From contig NC_040018.1 in NCBI RefSeq assembly GCF_000972845.2, positions 19,179,868 through 19,243,867 of the forward strand: 64,000 nt of DNA. The letters run 5' to 3'. A model generated the notes under the pieces. It was not told where the DNA came from. It saw only the letters and a list, made by a program, of their open reading frames with translations, and did no database searches. Position 1 is the first letter of the stretch, and every line of letters starts with the position of its first letter. This DNA comes from Larimichthys crocea. Taxonomy: Eukaryota > Chordata > Actinopteri > Sciaenidae. Position numbers and translations under genes: made by a program. Below are positions 33,601 to 45,489 of the stretch, one piece after another.

Positions 33601-36600
33601 CTACATGTACATAGTCAAAATAAGGTTTTTTTTTTTTTTTAAACTGAGTACCATAGTGTTAAGGCCAGAGTCCTTAACTGTATGTGCCCAGATGTTGGTC
33701 TGCCTGCTGTGTCAGAGCAGATGATGGGGGTGAGGGAGGTGAGCAGCATGGTGCAGCTGACACTTCACATCCTGGCTGAGCCCTACAGTAAGTGACTTTG
33801 TAACTAACATGACCTAACAATAAAATAGATGTTTAAGGCCACCTCCCATGGTACTGTTAGGAGCTGACTCTAAATTCTGAACTACCTCTGCAGAGCAACC
33901 AGGCTCATATGAAGACCAGTCATGTGGCATGCACTGTTCACAAGCACTTATTAGTCTGTGTTAGTCTTCTTTGGCTACCGGATTGTTTGGGCTTATGTAT
34001 TCAGCACTGTGACTGCAAAACTGAAGTCTTGGCATTATACCAGAACTCGTCTTGCATGTTTTTCTTTTAATTGAATGGATACTGAAACAAAACCTGAATG
34101 TTGACAGAAAGAACACTTTGACTAGAAGGTGTGGTAGTTTATTAATTACTGTCTCAATTGTATTATTTCTCATTAATGATCCTGAAACAATACACTTATT
34201 GTGTGTTGAAAAGCAACAAACCTTCTTATTCACCATCAGGTAATTTACTGCAGTGTAGCTGTAAGATGACTCCACGTGTTTCAGTGCAAATCAATCAAAC
34301 TTTGTATCTTGACTCTGGCAATCGCCTCTGGCTTTACCGCCTTAATAACTGCAAAGTATGTCTTTGGGTGTGATAGGTAATAGGAATGCAGTGTACTTAT
34401 ATCACACTGCTTGGCAGGGTGAACCTGTTTACTAAAGAAAATATTGTTTTGGACCTTTAGAATCCAACCTCATTCGATTTTCTTTTCTAGATCATGAGTT
34501 CTCCTGTGTTGAAACAGTGAAGTACAAGTTCGATTCTGGCACATGGTATGTATGAACTTCTCAAGAGACGTACACTTTTTTTTTTTTTTTTGTGCCGTTG
34601 TGTCTTGCACACCTGTTAGCCAGCAGTGTTGCTTACAGACTGACAACCCCCCTCTAGACTTATCAGACCTCAGACCTCGGGCCCTTAGCATTGATTACAG
34701 CAACAAGGAAACCCCAAGTGTGTTATTAAAGCTGTCCAACTTTGCCATCAAGTGCTTACCTGGCTATCTAGTAGCAGAACACCAAATCCTGCTGCTCTCA
34801 GACAGTCAAAAAGCCTATCACCTTGACAACCCCCTGACATTTAATCATGGGAGTGCGTTACTTAGTGTTAAGCACTTACTGTGACTGGCCTCTGTGTTTC
34901 CAGTCTGTGGACAATTTGTTCGACTTTAACAAGAGCCATGGTGTTGGTGATTAAAAGTTGTAGTGCTCTGCTGCAGAGGAGGCTTTTTAATCATCTGTTC
35001 TAATCATTCATCAATGTTTTTTCAGCAGCAAAACTGAGCCAGTGGACAGTGAGACAGTGATCAGAGCGCGAGGACTTCCATGGCAGTCATCAGACCAGGA
35101 CATTGCTCGCTTCTTTAAAGGCCTCAGTATTGCCAAGTATGTTGTATTTGATGGGCTTCTTCCAGTAGCCCCATTACGCCAATGAACTTTATTTAAACTG
35201 TTACAGAAAAACAATTCGGTGTGATTTTCTGAGCTTTCAACATGTTGGTTAGTGTAATGTTTTATGGTATTTCTTTTGGTATAGTTGGTGCTTTCACTTT
35301 GATCATTGTGGCTGCAAATCAGTTTTGAAATTTTCAGTGTTTGAAAGTCACAAAATGGTCGTTTGAACATCCACAGCTTCCTTAATTTATTGTGTGTTTG
35401 TTGTGTATTGTGTGTGTGTGATGTTTCGACCTTTAGGCACAATATATATTAGCTCTCATATTATATTGTGGTATTTTCAGGAAGACCTGAACCAGAAAGA
35501 AACACCGCTTAAGGGAGTGCTGACTCCAGTGTGCCTATACTTTTCCATTGTATTCATGTTATACTTTCAAACATAGCAGCACATGTGATGCCAGTTAATC
35601 ACAACATTTCTTTCTTGTAGTAGATTGGTACCACTATCACATCTGCACAGTAAAAATATGTCTGGAGATAGCAGTCGGTTAGTTTAGCTTTGCATAAAAA
35701 CTGGAAACAAGGATACAGCTAGCTAAGCTGTGTACAAAGTTTTACTGTACAAAGATGACCGTGGTAATGATCTTCTCATCTAGCTCTTGACAAGAAAATG
35801 AATAAACATATTTTCCAAAAAGTTAAACTAAAACAACAAATCCAGGGTATCTCTGTTGAAGCCAGTTCTTTTAACCATATCATTTTATTCCTTCCTGTGG
35901 CTCCACATTATTATTAACTGTGTTCATACTAATGCTCGTCTGTGTGCACCTGTTTTTCAGGGGTGGTGTGGCCTTATGTCTTAACGCTCAGGGCAGGAGA
36001 AATGGCGAGGCCTTAGTTCGTTTCATCAACTCAGAACACAGGGACCTGGCTCTGGAACGCCATAAGCACCACATGGGCAGCCGTTACATCGAGGTTAGAT
36101 TAAGAGCATTTACTTTTTCAGACATAGTGTAATTTTGATTTGTGTGTCTTTTTAAAAATATGCTTCGCTGAACACTAGACCTCTTTGAGACCTGAGGTAG
36201 TGAATGTTTGAGTCTGTAAAATGTCTTCTAAACTAAACGATGATTTAATAATTAGGCATTTAAGTAATTCCCTCAGGCTCTGACGCATAAAAGTGAGGAG
36301 TGAAGATCTATGGCTTTTTACCCTCATTATATTGTTCTCTATGGCTAAATTCAGTTTAACTCTTGTCTTCTCAGGTCTACAAGGCCACAGGAGAGGAATT
36401 CCTAAAGATTGCCGGAGGTTAGATTTCAGATTGTTTTCCACTCTTCTCTTCCCTCCATGTTCATATGTAGACTCATGGTGAAAGGCTTTCTGTTAGTGTG
36501 AGGTATACTTCTATTTCATGGCTTTCCCGCATCTTTGAGGAAAAACAAGACCCTTCCACATCTGTAAAAGAGCCGCTCTTTAGTGGCTGTAAAAGAGGGG

Positions 36601-39552
36601 CTCTCATTTGCGCTTTGGCTCTCTCTCCTATTACCTGTGTCTTTGCCTCATCCCAGTGACTCTCCATCAGCTTATCTTGGACTAATGAAAGACGCTTTGT
36701 GAGGAGCTTCCCCCATTGGCCCCCCCAATCCCTTATTCACCTCCTCACCCCCACCCCAAGTCTTCAGAGGCCAGTTGGAGAGAAATTTCACTCTGCTAAC
36801 AGCAGCTCACCTGTTCAGTTCAGCCTCAAGCACCACTCCCCTGAGGCAGAGAAGGCTGACGGCCGGTGAAAAGACCAGCTCAGTGCTGATTCAAAAGGGG
36901 TGTGAAGAGACAAAGGCAGGGCCCTGGGGCTCTGGACCATAGAGCAGCAGCCAGCAGTAACACAGGACAGAGATAGCAGACAAAGAAACACAGTCACTCA
37001 GTGCAGATAAGTTACAGTGGCTGTCGGCCTGAACGTGGACTGTGGACTCGATCAGTACAGACTAACATTACATTGGACTTAGAAATGAAGGTATAATCCA
37101 AAACATTTAGTGTATCATTGCACGTTTTGGAAAATGAGACTTAATATTGTAGCTGTATTTATTTGACCTTTTTCCATACAGTACAAATAATAAACATGGG
37201 CCTACAGTCTTGTGTCTTCGTAGCAGAAAAAACTGGGGCGTTATAATATACTATAATGTAAACAATGACTTTCAAATGTCATGCGATTATGCGGACACAA
37301 ATTGAAATTTTGAAGGTGAGAGACTTGTTGTTCGGGAGTTGTTAGGGAGCCTGAGATCTGTTGTTTTGCTCATGCTGTTATGCCACATGCTTCTATTGGG
37401 AGACAGGTCTGGATTGCAGACAGGCCAGTCTACCTGCAGTCTTTTACAATGTGGCAATGCTGTTGTAACACATGCTGAATGTGGTTTGGCCACATTGATT
37501 AAATAAGCAGGTGCATCCCTGAAAAAGATGTTGGCTGGATGGCAGCATTATGTTGCTTCAAACCTGTATGTACAGGCTCAGCATTAATGGAGCCTACACA
37601 GATGTGTAGGCTCCCCATGCCCTGGGCACTAACACACCCTAATATGATCACAGATCGTAGCCTTTGAACTTTGCACTGGTAACAATCTGGATGGTCATTT
37701 TTCCTCTTTAATCACGTCGTTTTTTTTAAAATGCAGCTCCACCTGAGGGCTCAAAGGCCGTGGGCATTTAGTGTTGGTTATTGGTTTTGTTCCTTTCATG
37801 ATGATGATGATGATAGGGGCTTTATTTTGTCATTGTAGCAGTACAAGTACAGTACAACGAAATTGCAAACCAGTCTGTCCGTTTCATGCAGAGATTTCTT
37901 AAAATTCGCTGAATCTTTTAATAATATTATGGATTGTAGACAAAGAAATCAACCCAAAATTCTTTGCAGTTGTGTGAGAAACGTTAGACTACTTACCCGT
38001 GTAGTTTTTTCACAAAGTGGTGTACCTCTCCTTGCTTGTGGACAAGTGAGCCTCCAGTCATCATACTATCACCTATTACCAATCTACCCGTTTACCTGTG
38101 GAATTATCCAAAAAGGTGATTTCTGAGCATTTCCCAGACTTTCGTTGCCCTCGCCAAAACTTTTTTGCAATAAGTTGCAAATTCAGTGTATATTTATAAA
38201 ACAGAAAAATCTCCAAAGCTTATAAATATCTTTGTACCGTATTCAGCTGCATATACTTTAGGTCAATGGGGATTTACAAAGCATTGCATTCTATTTTTAT
38301 GTACGTTTTACACAGCACAGCTTTTTTGGTGGTGTTGTACATAAACAACAGTTTAACAACAGTTTAACTGAACATGGCACCGTTGGCAAATGTATGCGTC
38401 CATTTCTGTTATTTGAGGTCAGTTGGTTTAATGGCACTACATCAGATGAGGTAACTTGCAAATTGAAGGATTCATTGTATGATAGGCAGAGACAATTTGC
38501 TTTTATAGGCCCTGTTTGCATGGTCATGGAAGTTGACATATCTCCTCCCATTCTTCTTGAACTGTAGCAGAGTAAAGAGGAACATGATATAAACAAAGGA
38601 AATGAACCGGAAACCAAACGCAATGGGCAGAAACGGTGACACTTTTTGGTTTAACACTCAGTGTTTAGTTTTGTTTCTGCTACTTTTCTGCCTGGTATGT
38701 AACTGGATGGTTCATTACTTAATTCATAGGTAGGCAGGTTTCATTCAGACATCGCATCATGAAATTTTTCATGGCAATAAAAAAACAACAAATGGGATGC
38801 AGAATAGTTTTCATGAAGGCCCAGAGTTTGTAGCTGAGACAGACCCGGAGTCTGAATGACCACAGTTATCTTGTGTAGGAAGATGTTAAGGTGGTAGAGG
38901 GTGTGGGGATTAGGAGATATGACTATACATACCGTAAAATGATTAAAAAATATGCCCCACAGAGCTGCTAGCATGGCTGTAAACTCTGTTGTGCTTCTAT
39001 TTAAAAAAAACAATTCTCACAGAGTTAGCCATCAATAAATTTAGCTTGAGAACAAAATTCTAGTCTCACACGAATGTGTTCAGATTTCAGGTGTTGATCA
39101 TTGCTCTCCTCTGACAACAGGTACATCTAACGAGGTGGCCCAGTTCCTGTCCAAAGAGAACCAGGTCATTATCCGCATGCGGGGGTTGCCGTTCACTGCC
39201 ACACCCCAGGAAGTGGTGTCCTTCCTTGGTACCGAGAGCCCAGTTACAGATGGTACCGAGGGCCTGCTCTTCGTCAAATACCCTGACGGACGGCCCACAG
39301 GCGATGCCTTTGTGCTTTTCTCCTGTGAAGAGTACGCCCAGAATGCCCTAAAGAAGCACAAGCAGATCTTGGGGAAGCGATATATCGAGCTGTTTCGGAG
39401 TACTGCGGCTGAGGTGCAACAGGTACGTTTATTTTAGCTCTTTTGAATGGAGAGAAGAACATCTTGTCAAACGCGCTAACAAAACCAAGGATTCAAAGTA
39501 GATGTCAAAAAAATAAAGGCACAAACCTAGCCATGTTTTTGAAGCCACTAAA

Positions 39553-39584
<32 letters not shown>

Positions 39585-39607
39585 CTATCTCTATCTCTAT
39601 CTCTATC

Positions 39608-39662
<55 letters not shown>

Positions 39663-42600
39663 CTCTCGCGCTCTCTCGCGCTCTCTCGCGCTCTCTCGCG
39701 CTCTCTCGCTCTCTCGCTCTCTCTCTCTCTCTCTCTAAATCTCTAATCATGATAAATACATAGATGTATTTTAATTTCTTGCCATTAAGGCTTTTTTGTC
39801 ATCAATGCAACATCTACGCATGATGTCATTCGGCAGAAAAGTCTAAAAGTCTTCCAAGGACTTGATGTCATGACAACAGAGAGAAGTGGCCAAACATAAT
39901 ATCGAAAGTTCGTGAGAGTTTGCACAATTGAAAATAACATTATTGCACAATGTATATGGATATTGTTTTCACCCTGCTGTCTTTCAGCTTGTTCCTGTTA
40001 GCTGTGAAATGTGAATAACAAGTGAATCATACTTATATTTAACCTCTTCATTTTGAGTTTTTCTGTATTCAATTTAGTTTTCTGTTGACACTGTCAGAGT
40101 TTCTCTAAAAGACTATGTGTGAAATAAGCTTAATCACGTATTTCCAGAAATGTAACAGTAATGTCTTTTTGATTGTCGTTGTCCTTGCTAGGTCCTGAAT
40201 CGCTATATGTCCACGCCTTTGATCTCCACACTTCCCCCTTCACCCATCGTGCCTGTCCCGGTCCTCGCCTCGCCTTCCTTCCTTCCAGCAGCCAGTAGCA
40301 CTCGTGACTGTGTCCGCCTCCGTGGCCTGCCCTATACTGCCGGCATTGAGGATATCCTGGAGTTCATGGGAGAGCACACTGTTGACATCAAACCCCACGG
40401 AGTCCACATGGTCCTCAACCAACAGGTCAGGCTGGTTGGCGCATGACACACATACGCTCCACATCTTAAAACTGTGTTAAATGTAATCTGTGGTCCCCCT
40501 CTTTCAACTATCTCTTTATCAGAAAGCTTGGTTTACTGTTAAAATGATCATTTGCCGATTTGGTTAATGGCTTTTTCTTCCAACATTATCAAACATAAAT
40601 GCGATGCTGTTCAGAGGACCATATCCTTCACCAAATCTTAGCCAAATACATCCCATAATGTTTGCAATAAAAACACCACCTTACTTAAATGTTGTTGGTA
40701 GATTTGTGCTGTATTTTGGTGCTCATTTTTTTTTTCCTTTCCTTCTTCTGTCCTCGCTGCAGGGTCGGCCCTCTGGTGATGCTTTCATCCAAATGAAGTC
40801 ATCTGACAAGGCGTTTATGGTGGCCCAGAAGTGTCATAAAAAGACCATGAAGGACCGCTACGTGGAGGTGTTCCAGTGCTCCACAGAGGAGATGAGCATT
40901 GTGCTGATGGGAGGAACCCTGAACCGCAGCGGCCTCTCCCCTCCACCCTGCAAGCTTCCCTGTAAGTTAACTCCACCAGGTCATTCCTTTTCTTTATAGT
41001 GATATTTTTGATGTTTATAAACCTTCCTTTTTTCATTTATTGGGACACTGATCAACTTAGAAACGCAGACATATTTGATGCCTGCATTTGTGCCACTGAG
41101 CTCTTGTCAATTTGGATTAAGGCAAACCTATTTCTCCAATTTTATATCCTAGAAATTAAAAGCTAAATATTCAAATATTTGACTGTTTCAATGCACCACA
41201 GTCTGCTGGTATTTCTTATAATGCACATACTATGCAGATATCTGCCTCCCTTTGAAACACTGACCGTTTAGACTGGGCTGTATGCAACCCTAACTGTACT
41301 TTGCTCTGTCATGGCTCATATCTGTCTCTGGTGCTGGAGATTAGATTGGGATTGGCAGCCACAAGAGACGATTGTCTGTTTGTTTCTTTGATTAACAAAT
41401 CTTAAGAGCTTTTTCACCTATAATCCTTACTAGAATTAGAGTGAAGGTTATTTTAGCATGTAGTATTCACCCTGACTAACCTGGAAACAGTTCAGCCTCA
41501 ACATGGTCAGCAGTGCTGGTACTAACAAAGGCCATAGGTGCCCAGAGCCTTGCACAGATAGTGGCTGTTTGTATGTAAATACAGGCATACCGTGTTTGTG
41601 TATATTGTAAGTATGACAGCCTGAAAGGCAAAGTACGCTTTGTTAAAAAAAAAAAAAAAAAGTACCTGGCGTACAAAAGGTAGTTGTGGGGTCCTTTCTG
41701 GTCTCATCTGTTGTTTTTAAATAAAAATCTGCATCTTATTTTTATGGGTCTGGTTGTCAAATCTGACTTTATAGCCTTCTGTTAATCTGCTTCTTTACTG
41801 TGTCACTGTGTGCTCAAATCTTGGCAGTGATAGGAATGATGACAAAATCTATGACAAGACAGGCTGTGTTTTTAAATATACAGCTGCAACCAATGATTAT
41901 TTTCATTATTTATTGATCAATCTGTAAATTCAGTTTGTAAACTGTCAGAAAAATAATGAAAAATGCTCGAGGTGTCACCTTCAAATGTCTTGTTTTGTCC
42001 AGACAACATATTTTCAGTTTCTCTTTTGTTTTCCGTAATTGTTAATTTTTGCCTACGTGAACTTCCTTTTTAGTCAGAATTGGTGTAATTCTTAAGGTGT
42101 CACGTAATACTGAGCATAATGATCACACTCTGTATATCTTTGTCTCTGTCTGTAGGTCTGTCTCCGCCTACAGCATACGCTGCTTTCCCCACCCCACCTG
42201 CCATCCTCTCTGAGGCTGCTCTCTACCAGCCCCCCCTGCTGGCTGCTCCTAGACCTCCTCAGACCACCACACACAGCCCTGCTCACACTCTGGCCTACTA
42301 CCCCCCTCACCCACACCTGTACATGAATATGAATATGAACTACACAGCTTACTACCCTAGGTTAGTGCCTTTCATCTCTTTTATTTGTGCCTGCCGCGTT
42401 TCTCCTGCCTCTTTTTTCTTTCTTTCTTTCTTTCTCTCTCTCTCTTCTCTAACTGGTACGTTCTCTCTCCAGCCCACCAGTTTCTCCTTCCACAGTGAGC
42501 TACTTTGCTGCTCCACCAGGAGCAATGGCAGCAGCAGTCGCATCCCAGCCCCACCATGCTGCAGCTGCTGCCTCTCCTGTGCTGCCTCAACCTGGCGCCC

Positions 42601-43607
42601 TGGTTAGGATGCAGGGCCTGCCCTACAACACCGGGGTCAAGGACATTCTCAGCTTCTTCCAGGGATATCAGGTCAGTACATGCAGCATTAAGAAGGCACT
42701 GCTCTGGTGTCGCCAGGATGTAAGGGCCACCCAAAGATGCCTTGTGTTTATGTTCGCAGCTATGTACTGCAAAATTGAACAAAAAATAATGCACTGTGGA
42801 ATTGCAGGTTATTTTGCATGTAAAGCGAGTGATTGTAGCTCTATTTGTAAAATACTCGCACTTGGATTTACGATGAACTGAGTGCAGCTGTGCCAACCGT
42901 TCACAGCAGCCAAGGTACTGACACTGATGGTAAATTAAGTGGGTTAAGTGATTCTGGAGAAATCCAAAACCATGACAAAATATCATGATAAATGTACAAG
43001 GTTCAAGTTCAGGGTATCTTTATTATCCCCGAGGCGCAATGTATCATGTCATATAGATATAACGAGCAAGTAATGGTTTTCCAGAGTCAGCACAGCAGCT
43101 CCGGATTTAACATTATCCGATACAAATCCTGGCTGGAATAACAAGTTAGTGTTTTGTGGCTTTGATTCCCATTTACAGAGCCAGGGCTGTAAACAACCAC
43201 TGGATTCACTTTTCAGCGCACACACAGGCCATGCGACCGTGAGGAGATATTGGCTGAGTTTGGGGGGGGAATAGATTAGAATCACGTGAACTAGAATCAC
43301 TTACTCACCTTTTTTAAATAACACATAACAGTAGAGACAAGTGTCAGACGAGCCAGCTAGAAAGATTTATCTGTTGGTGCTTTTTATTGCAAAATCACAC
43401 AATAGTATTTAACCAAGGGACATCCTTCTCTGTGCTTCCCCATATTTTTCGTTGCCAGTCCAAATTAGGTGAAGTCCTCTGAAGCAGGTATGAACCCTGA
43501 CAGGTGTGGCTCCAGACGGTTTTGCAAGTCGGGGAGAGAGGAGGGGTGGGGGTGTGTGTGGCGGGTCGCACATCGAGTGTGTGTGTGTGTGTGTGGCGGG
43601 TGCCACA

Positions 43608-43658
<51 letters not shown>

Positions 43659-45489
43659 TCACTCTGATCCTGACTGTTGGCTGAACTACTGTAATTGTAT
43701 CTTTAATGGACTGAGTGTGTTTTTTTCTGGCTGCAGTAGCGTCTCTCACAGGCTTTGGGTGAGAAAAACGCTCTCACACTGGTAATGGTGTCCTTTACCA
43801 AACAAACTCATGCTTAATCACATTATAGCTCAAATTAAGCCTGTTCAGCCAGTACTGTGTGGTGTGTGTGTGTGTGTGGTGTGTTCACGCCTTGAGAATT
43901 GTGAGAGTATATACCTCTGCATCTTGTGTGTATCTAAAACTGTACTGTCATGTGTGAAACAATGTAGCAGCCTCCCAGCCTGACTGTCCGTTCATTATTA
44001 TGCTGTCTGTAGTACGCGCCTGACGAGTACAGCGGCATGGTTCAGATGAGCGAACAGGCCAGGAGTCTGATTCAGCCCAAAGAATGGCTCTGTCTTTAGG
44101 GACTCACCCCAAGGTAAGAAGAAGAGCCTCCAGACCAGAGAACCAGAGGGGACAGAGAGGGCATTTTATAGACTTTAATGGCATCTGTGTGCTCAGGCTA
44201 ATGCACAACAAAGTGTTTATTCAGTTACAATCCACACATCATGCAGAAACATTGTAGCTTCCAAAATATGGATAGCATGACATCTTATGTGTGCTCACTA
44301 TTTTATAGATTATACATGCCAATGCCCAATCTATCTATCAAGGTTCTGAGCTCTTGACCCGGCATGTCGGCCTGCTGCTTCCCAATCAAATCTGCCTCAT
44401 AACTCCAGTCTCTCCTGTAGGCCGGTTAGGAGTGCTGAGTCCTGACAGACACGTGTATATGCAACACACTCGACACAGAATATTTCATATATTGTTTGTT
44501 TTATTGTTAAATAAAGTGACACTAGGCCAACACTGTCGTATCATGTAAATTTGTGATACGTGTCATGAATTTCCATAGATAGAGCTGTGGCTGATCCCGT
44601 GCCTGCTTTGCAGCATCCTTTCATTCATAAATGTGGATTTATCAGTTCAGTTTTACAAATTGGCAGCAGCACTGGCCTTGCAGATAATGTGGTGATGATG
44701 ACACCGGCTCTACTGCTGCTTCAAGTAATAATTAAAAATGAATAATTTCCTTTCGCCGTCACTAATGGAAGTTTTGATTTAGGTCTACTGATAACCTACA
44801 AACTGCAGATCAGTTTGACTTGATTCAGCGCTCCTTCACTAAATCAACCCCTGAAATTGGTTTCTGAATCACTCCCCTTGAACATTTCCAGCAAACGCTG
44901 TCAGGAATGCTTTTTTTCCCCACTAACCATCTCCCTCCTCCTTGCTCTGACTTGATTCTCTAACATGTAGACTTGATGAATTTTCTTCTGATCAGTGATT
45001 TGTTTTATATCTGCATGTTCTACGAAACCGAGTCTTTGTTTTTGCATCAAACTTGATGTTGATGCAAGCCGTGGATCCGTGCAAACTAACAGATAATCTG
45101 CGTGCTTCAGGTTCTTTTGGGACAGCATGTACTTTGCTTTTGCTCTTTAAGCTCATTTGTCTCTCTTTGTTTCTTCTAACTGACTGGACCGGTTTGATGA
45201 GATGTCTTTCCCAGGGTATTGTTCATCTTCAGCTTTGTGGGCTCCCCCTGGTGGTTTCTCATTGCACCTCCATTGAAATTATTGACTCTTAAGTATTGTG
45301 TGTTTGTCTTTTTTTATTCTTCTGCAGCTCCAGCCAGACGCCGTTCTCATCTTGTACAACTTCAGCGGTCAGTGCAGCGGTGAGGCCTTGATCACCTTCC
45401 CTAGTGAAGAGACTGCCAGGCGGGCCGTAGCCGAGCGCTCCAACCACCCCTTCTATGGCCAGCAGGTCCACTTGGTCTTCTGTAACTGA
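24672..45489 (+). CDS. esrp2: Epithelial splicing regulatory protein 2, complete (RRM4-completing form)
   Basis: ESRP2 is a nuclear RNA-binding protein that drives epithelial-specific exon choice (for example FGFR2, CD44). Exons are 24672-24803, 25319-25447, 32712-32825, 33378-33492, 33692-33787, 34491-34545, 35026-35136, 35961-36093, 36375-36417, 39121-39422, 40192-40425, 40763-40961, 42156-42360, 42473-42671 and terminal 45328-45489, giving 742 residues with all phases consistent. The start [18 protein letters not shown] fits the family N-terminal domain, and [11 protein letters not shown] favours ESRP2 over ESRP1, as does the nfatc3 neighbour. RRM1 is at about 224-308 ([16 protein letters not shown]), RRM2 at 325-408 (RGLPFTAT) and RRM3 at 448-525 (RGLPYTAG). 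A proline/alanine/histidine-rich linker follows, then [18 protein letters not shown] at about 668-685. AATAAA at 46745-46750 ends this form. Exon 33492/33692 is the least conserved part. Confidence 0.93.
25448..32711 (+). other. esrp2 intron 2 (7.3 kb)
   Basis: This is a large intron with no recognised coding exon. It holds a CAC/CCA-rich run (about 28442-28470), oligo-A tracts with interspersed C (about 30303-30335), and a short AT palindrome (about 29718-29747) next to sequence rich in ATATCAGCC/CCGATAT words that may be a transposon relic. Long introns near the 5' end often carry enhancers, but none can be named here. Confidence 0.5.
35640..35840 (+). repeat. Dispersed fish repeat, copy 1 (internally deleted)
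   Basis: The words TTAGTTTAGCTTTGCATAAA, ACTGGAAACA, ATCTTCTCATCTAGCTC and ATTTTCCAAAA occur in the same order in the copy at 56650-57090. The order (TTAGCTTAGCA, ACTGGAAACAGGG, then GATCTTCTCATC, then TTTTCCAAAATGT) is one I recall as common across fish genomes. This copy lacks most of the middle. The class is not assigned. Confidence 0.55.
37260..38340 (-). mobile_element. Degenerate Tc1/mariner-like transposon
   Basis: In minus-strand reading, fragments of a Tc1-type transposase appear in order. One is a helix-turn-helix piece near 37880-37935 ([10 protein letters not shown]). Another is a strand near 37560-37640 ([11 protein letters not shown] then INAE). A third is a late catalytic piece near 37410-37445 ([11 protein letters not shown]). 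Frames are broken by stops and indels, and the glutamate expected after the NPDLSP piece is not in frame. The right end (about 38290-38340) shows ACGTTTTACACAGCACAGC, like the termini of a common fish family. The left end is imprecise. Confidence 0.65.
37795..37870 (+). mobile_element. Short retroelement-like tail nested in the Tc1 relic
   Basis: GATGATGATGATGATA followed by TTTATTTTGTCATTGTAGCAG and TACAACGAAATTGCA interrupts the Tc1-like order. The TTTATTGTCATT...CAACGAAATT words are typical of 3' tails of fish non-LTR elements. It is too short to classify. Confidence 0.35.
39553..39736 (+). repeat. Compound microsatellite (CTAT)n-(CTCTAT)n-(CT)n-(GCGCTCTCTC)n
   Basis: An uninterrupted 180-base pyrimidine-rich array changes unit stepwise: CTAT, then CTCTAT, then CT, then a GCGCTCTCTC-type 10-mer, then CT. 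It lies 130 bases after the donor of the RRM2 exon (39422) in esrp2. Confidence 0.95.
42413..42446 (+). repeat. (CTTT)n/(CT)n tract before an esrp2 acceptor
   Basis: CTTT units passing into CT units lie within the 112-base intron 42361-42472. They provide part of its long polypyrimidine tract. Confidence 0.8.
43000..43065 (+). mobile_element. Short retroelement-like fragment
   Basis: AAGTTCAGGGTATCTTTATTATCCCCGAGG-type sequence resembles the 3' ends of fish non-LTR or SINE copies. It is a fragment only, inside the esrp2 intron after exon 42671. The first 20 bases of the block are the most characteristic. Confidence 0.3.
43535..43658 (+). repeat. (GT)n array with embedded duplicated spacer
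   Basis: GT runs are interrupted by two copies of a GGCGGGT-CACATCG spacer (about 43560 and 43597), so the array grew by duplicating a GT-plus-spacer unit. A second GT/GGT-rich tract is at about 43858-43886. Confidence 0.9.
44013..44099 (+). CDS. esrp2: Alternative terminal coding exon of esrp2 (PKEWLCL tail)
   Basis: A strong acceptor (CTGTCTGTAG) precedes 28 codons and a TAG that read [19 protein letters not shown]... ending PKEWLCL. This resembles the C-terminus of vertebrate ESRP1/2. Exon 42473-42671 ends on a whole codon (CAG), so this exon and the one at 45328 both join in frame and are mutually exclusive ends. Using this one gives a 717-residue protein whose fourth RRM-like segment is cut short. 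It has its own polyadenylation signal AATAAA at 44510-44515, about 410 bases downstream. It may well be the main form. Confidence 0.85.
   Translation, partial: YAPDEYSGMVQMSEQARSLIQPKEWLCL
45328..45489 (+). CDS. esrp2: Distal terminal exon of esrp2 completing an RRM-like fold
   Basis: After the acceptor TTCTGCAG, 53 codons read [20 protein letters not shown]... and end HLVFCN then TGA. The part [20 protein letters not shown] looks like RNP1 strand 3 plus helix 2 of an RRM, and VHLVF like its last strand. Joined to the [18 protein letters not shown] half in the preceding exon, it makes a complete fourth RRM-like domain. Confidence 0.85.
   Translation, partial: LQPDAVLILYNFSGQCSGEALITFPSEETARRAVAERSNHPFYGQQVHLVFCN

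Larger units (their letters stand above)
36418..39120 (+). other. esrp2 intron 9 (2.7 kb)
   Basis: This intron contains a GC-richer block of unique-looking sequence (about 36480-37080) and then a decayed Tc1-like transposon (about 37260-38340). The rest shows no gene. Confidence 0.55.

Noticed and set aside
39443..39763. 106-codon open frame rich in Ser-Ile and Ser-Leu
   Set aside because: It is a translation of the CT-rich microsatellite.
42119..42607. 162-codon frame through esrp2 exons
   Set aside because: It reads part of exon 42156-42360 in frame and then runs through the intron. The real product splices at 42361.
43465..43785. Open frames on both strands rich in Cys-Val or Thr-His
   Set aside because: They are products of the GT/CA repeat, not genes.
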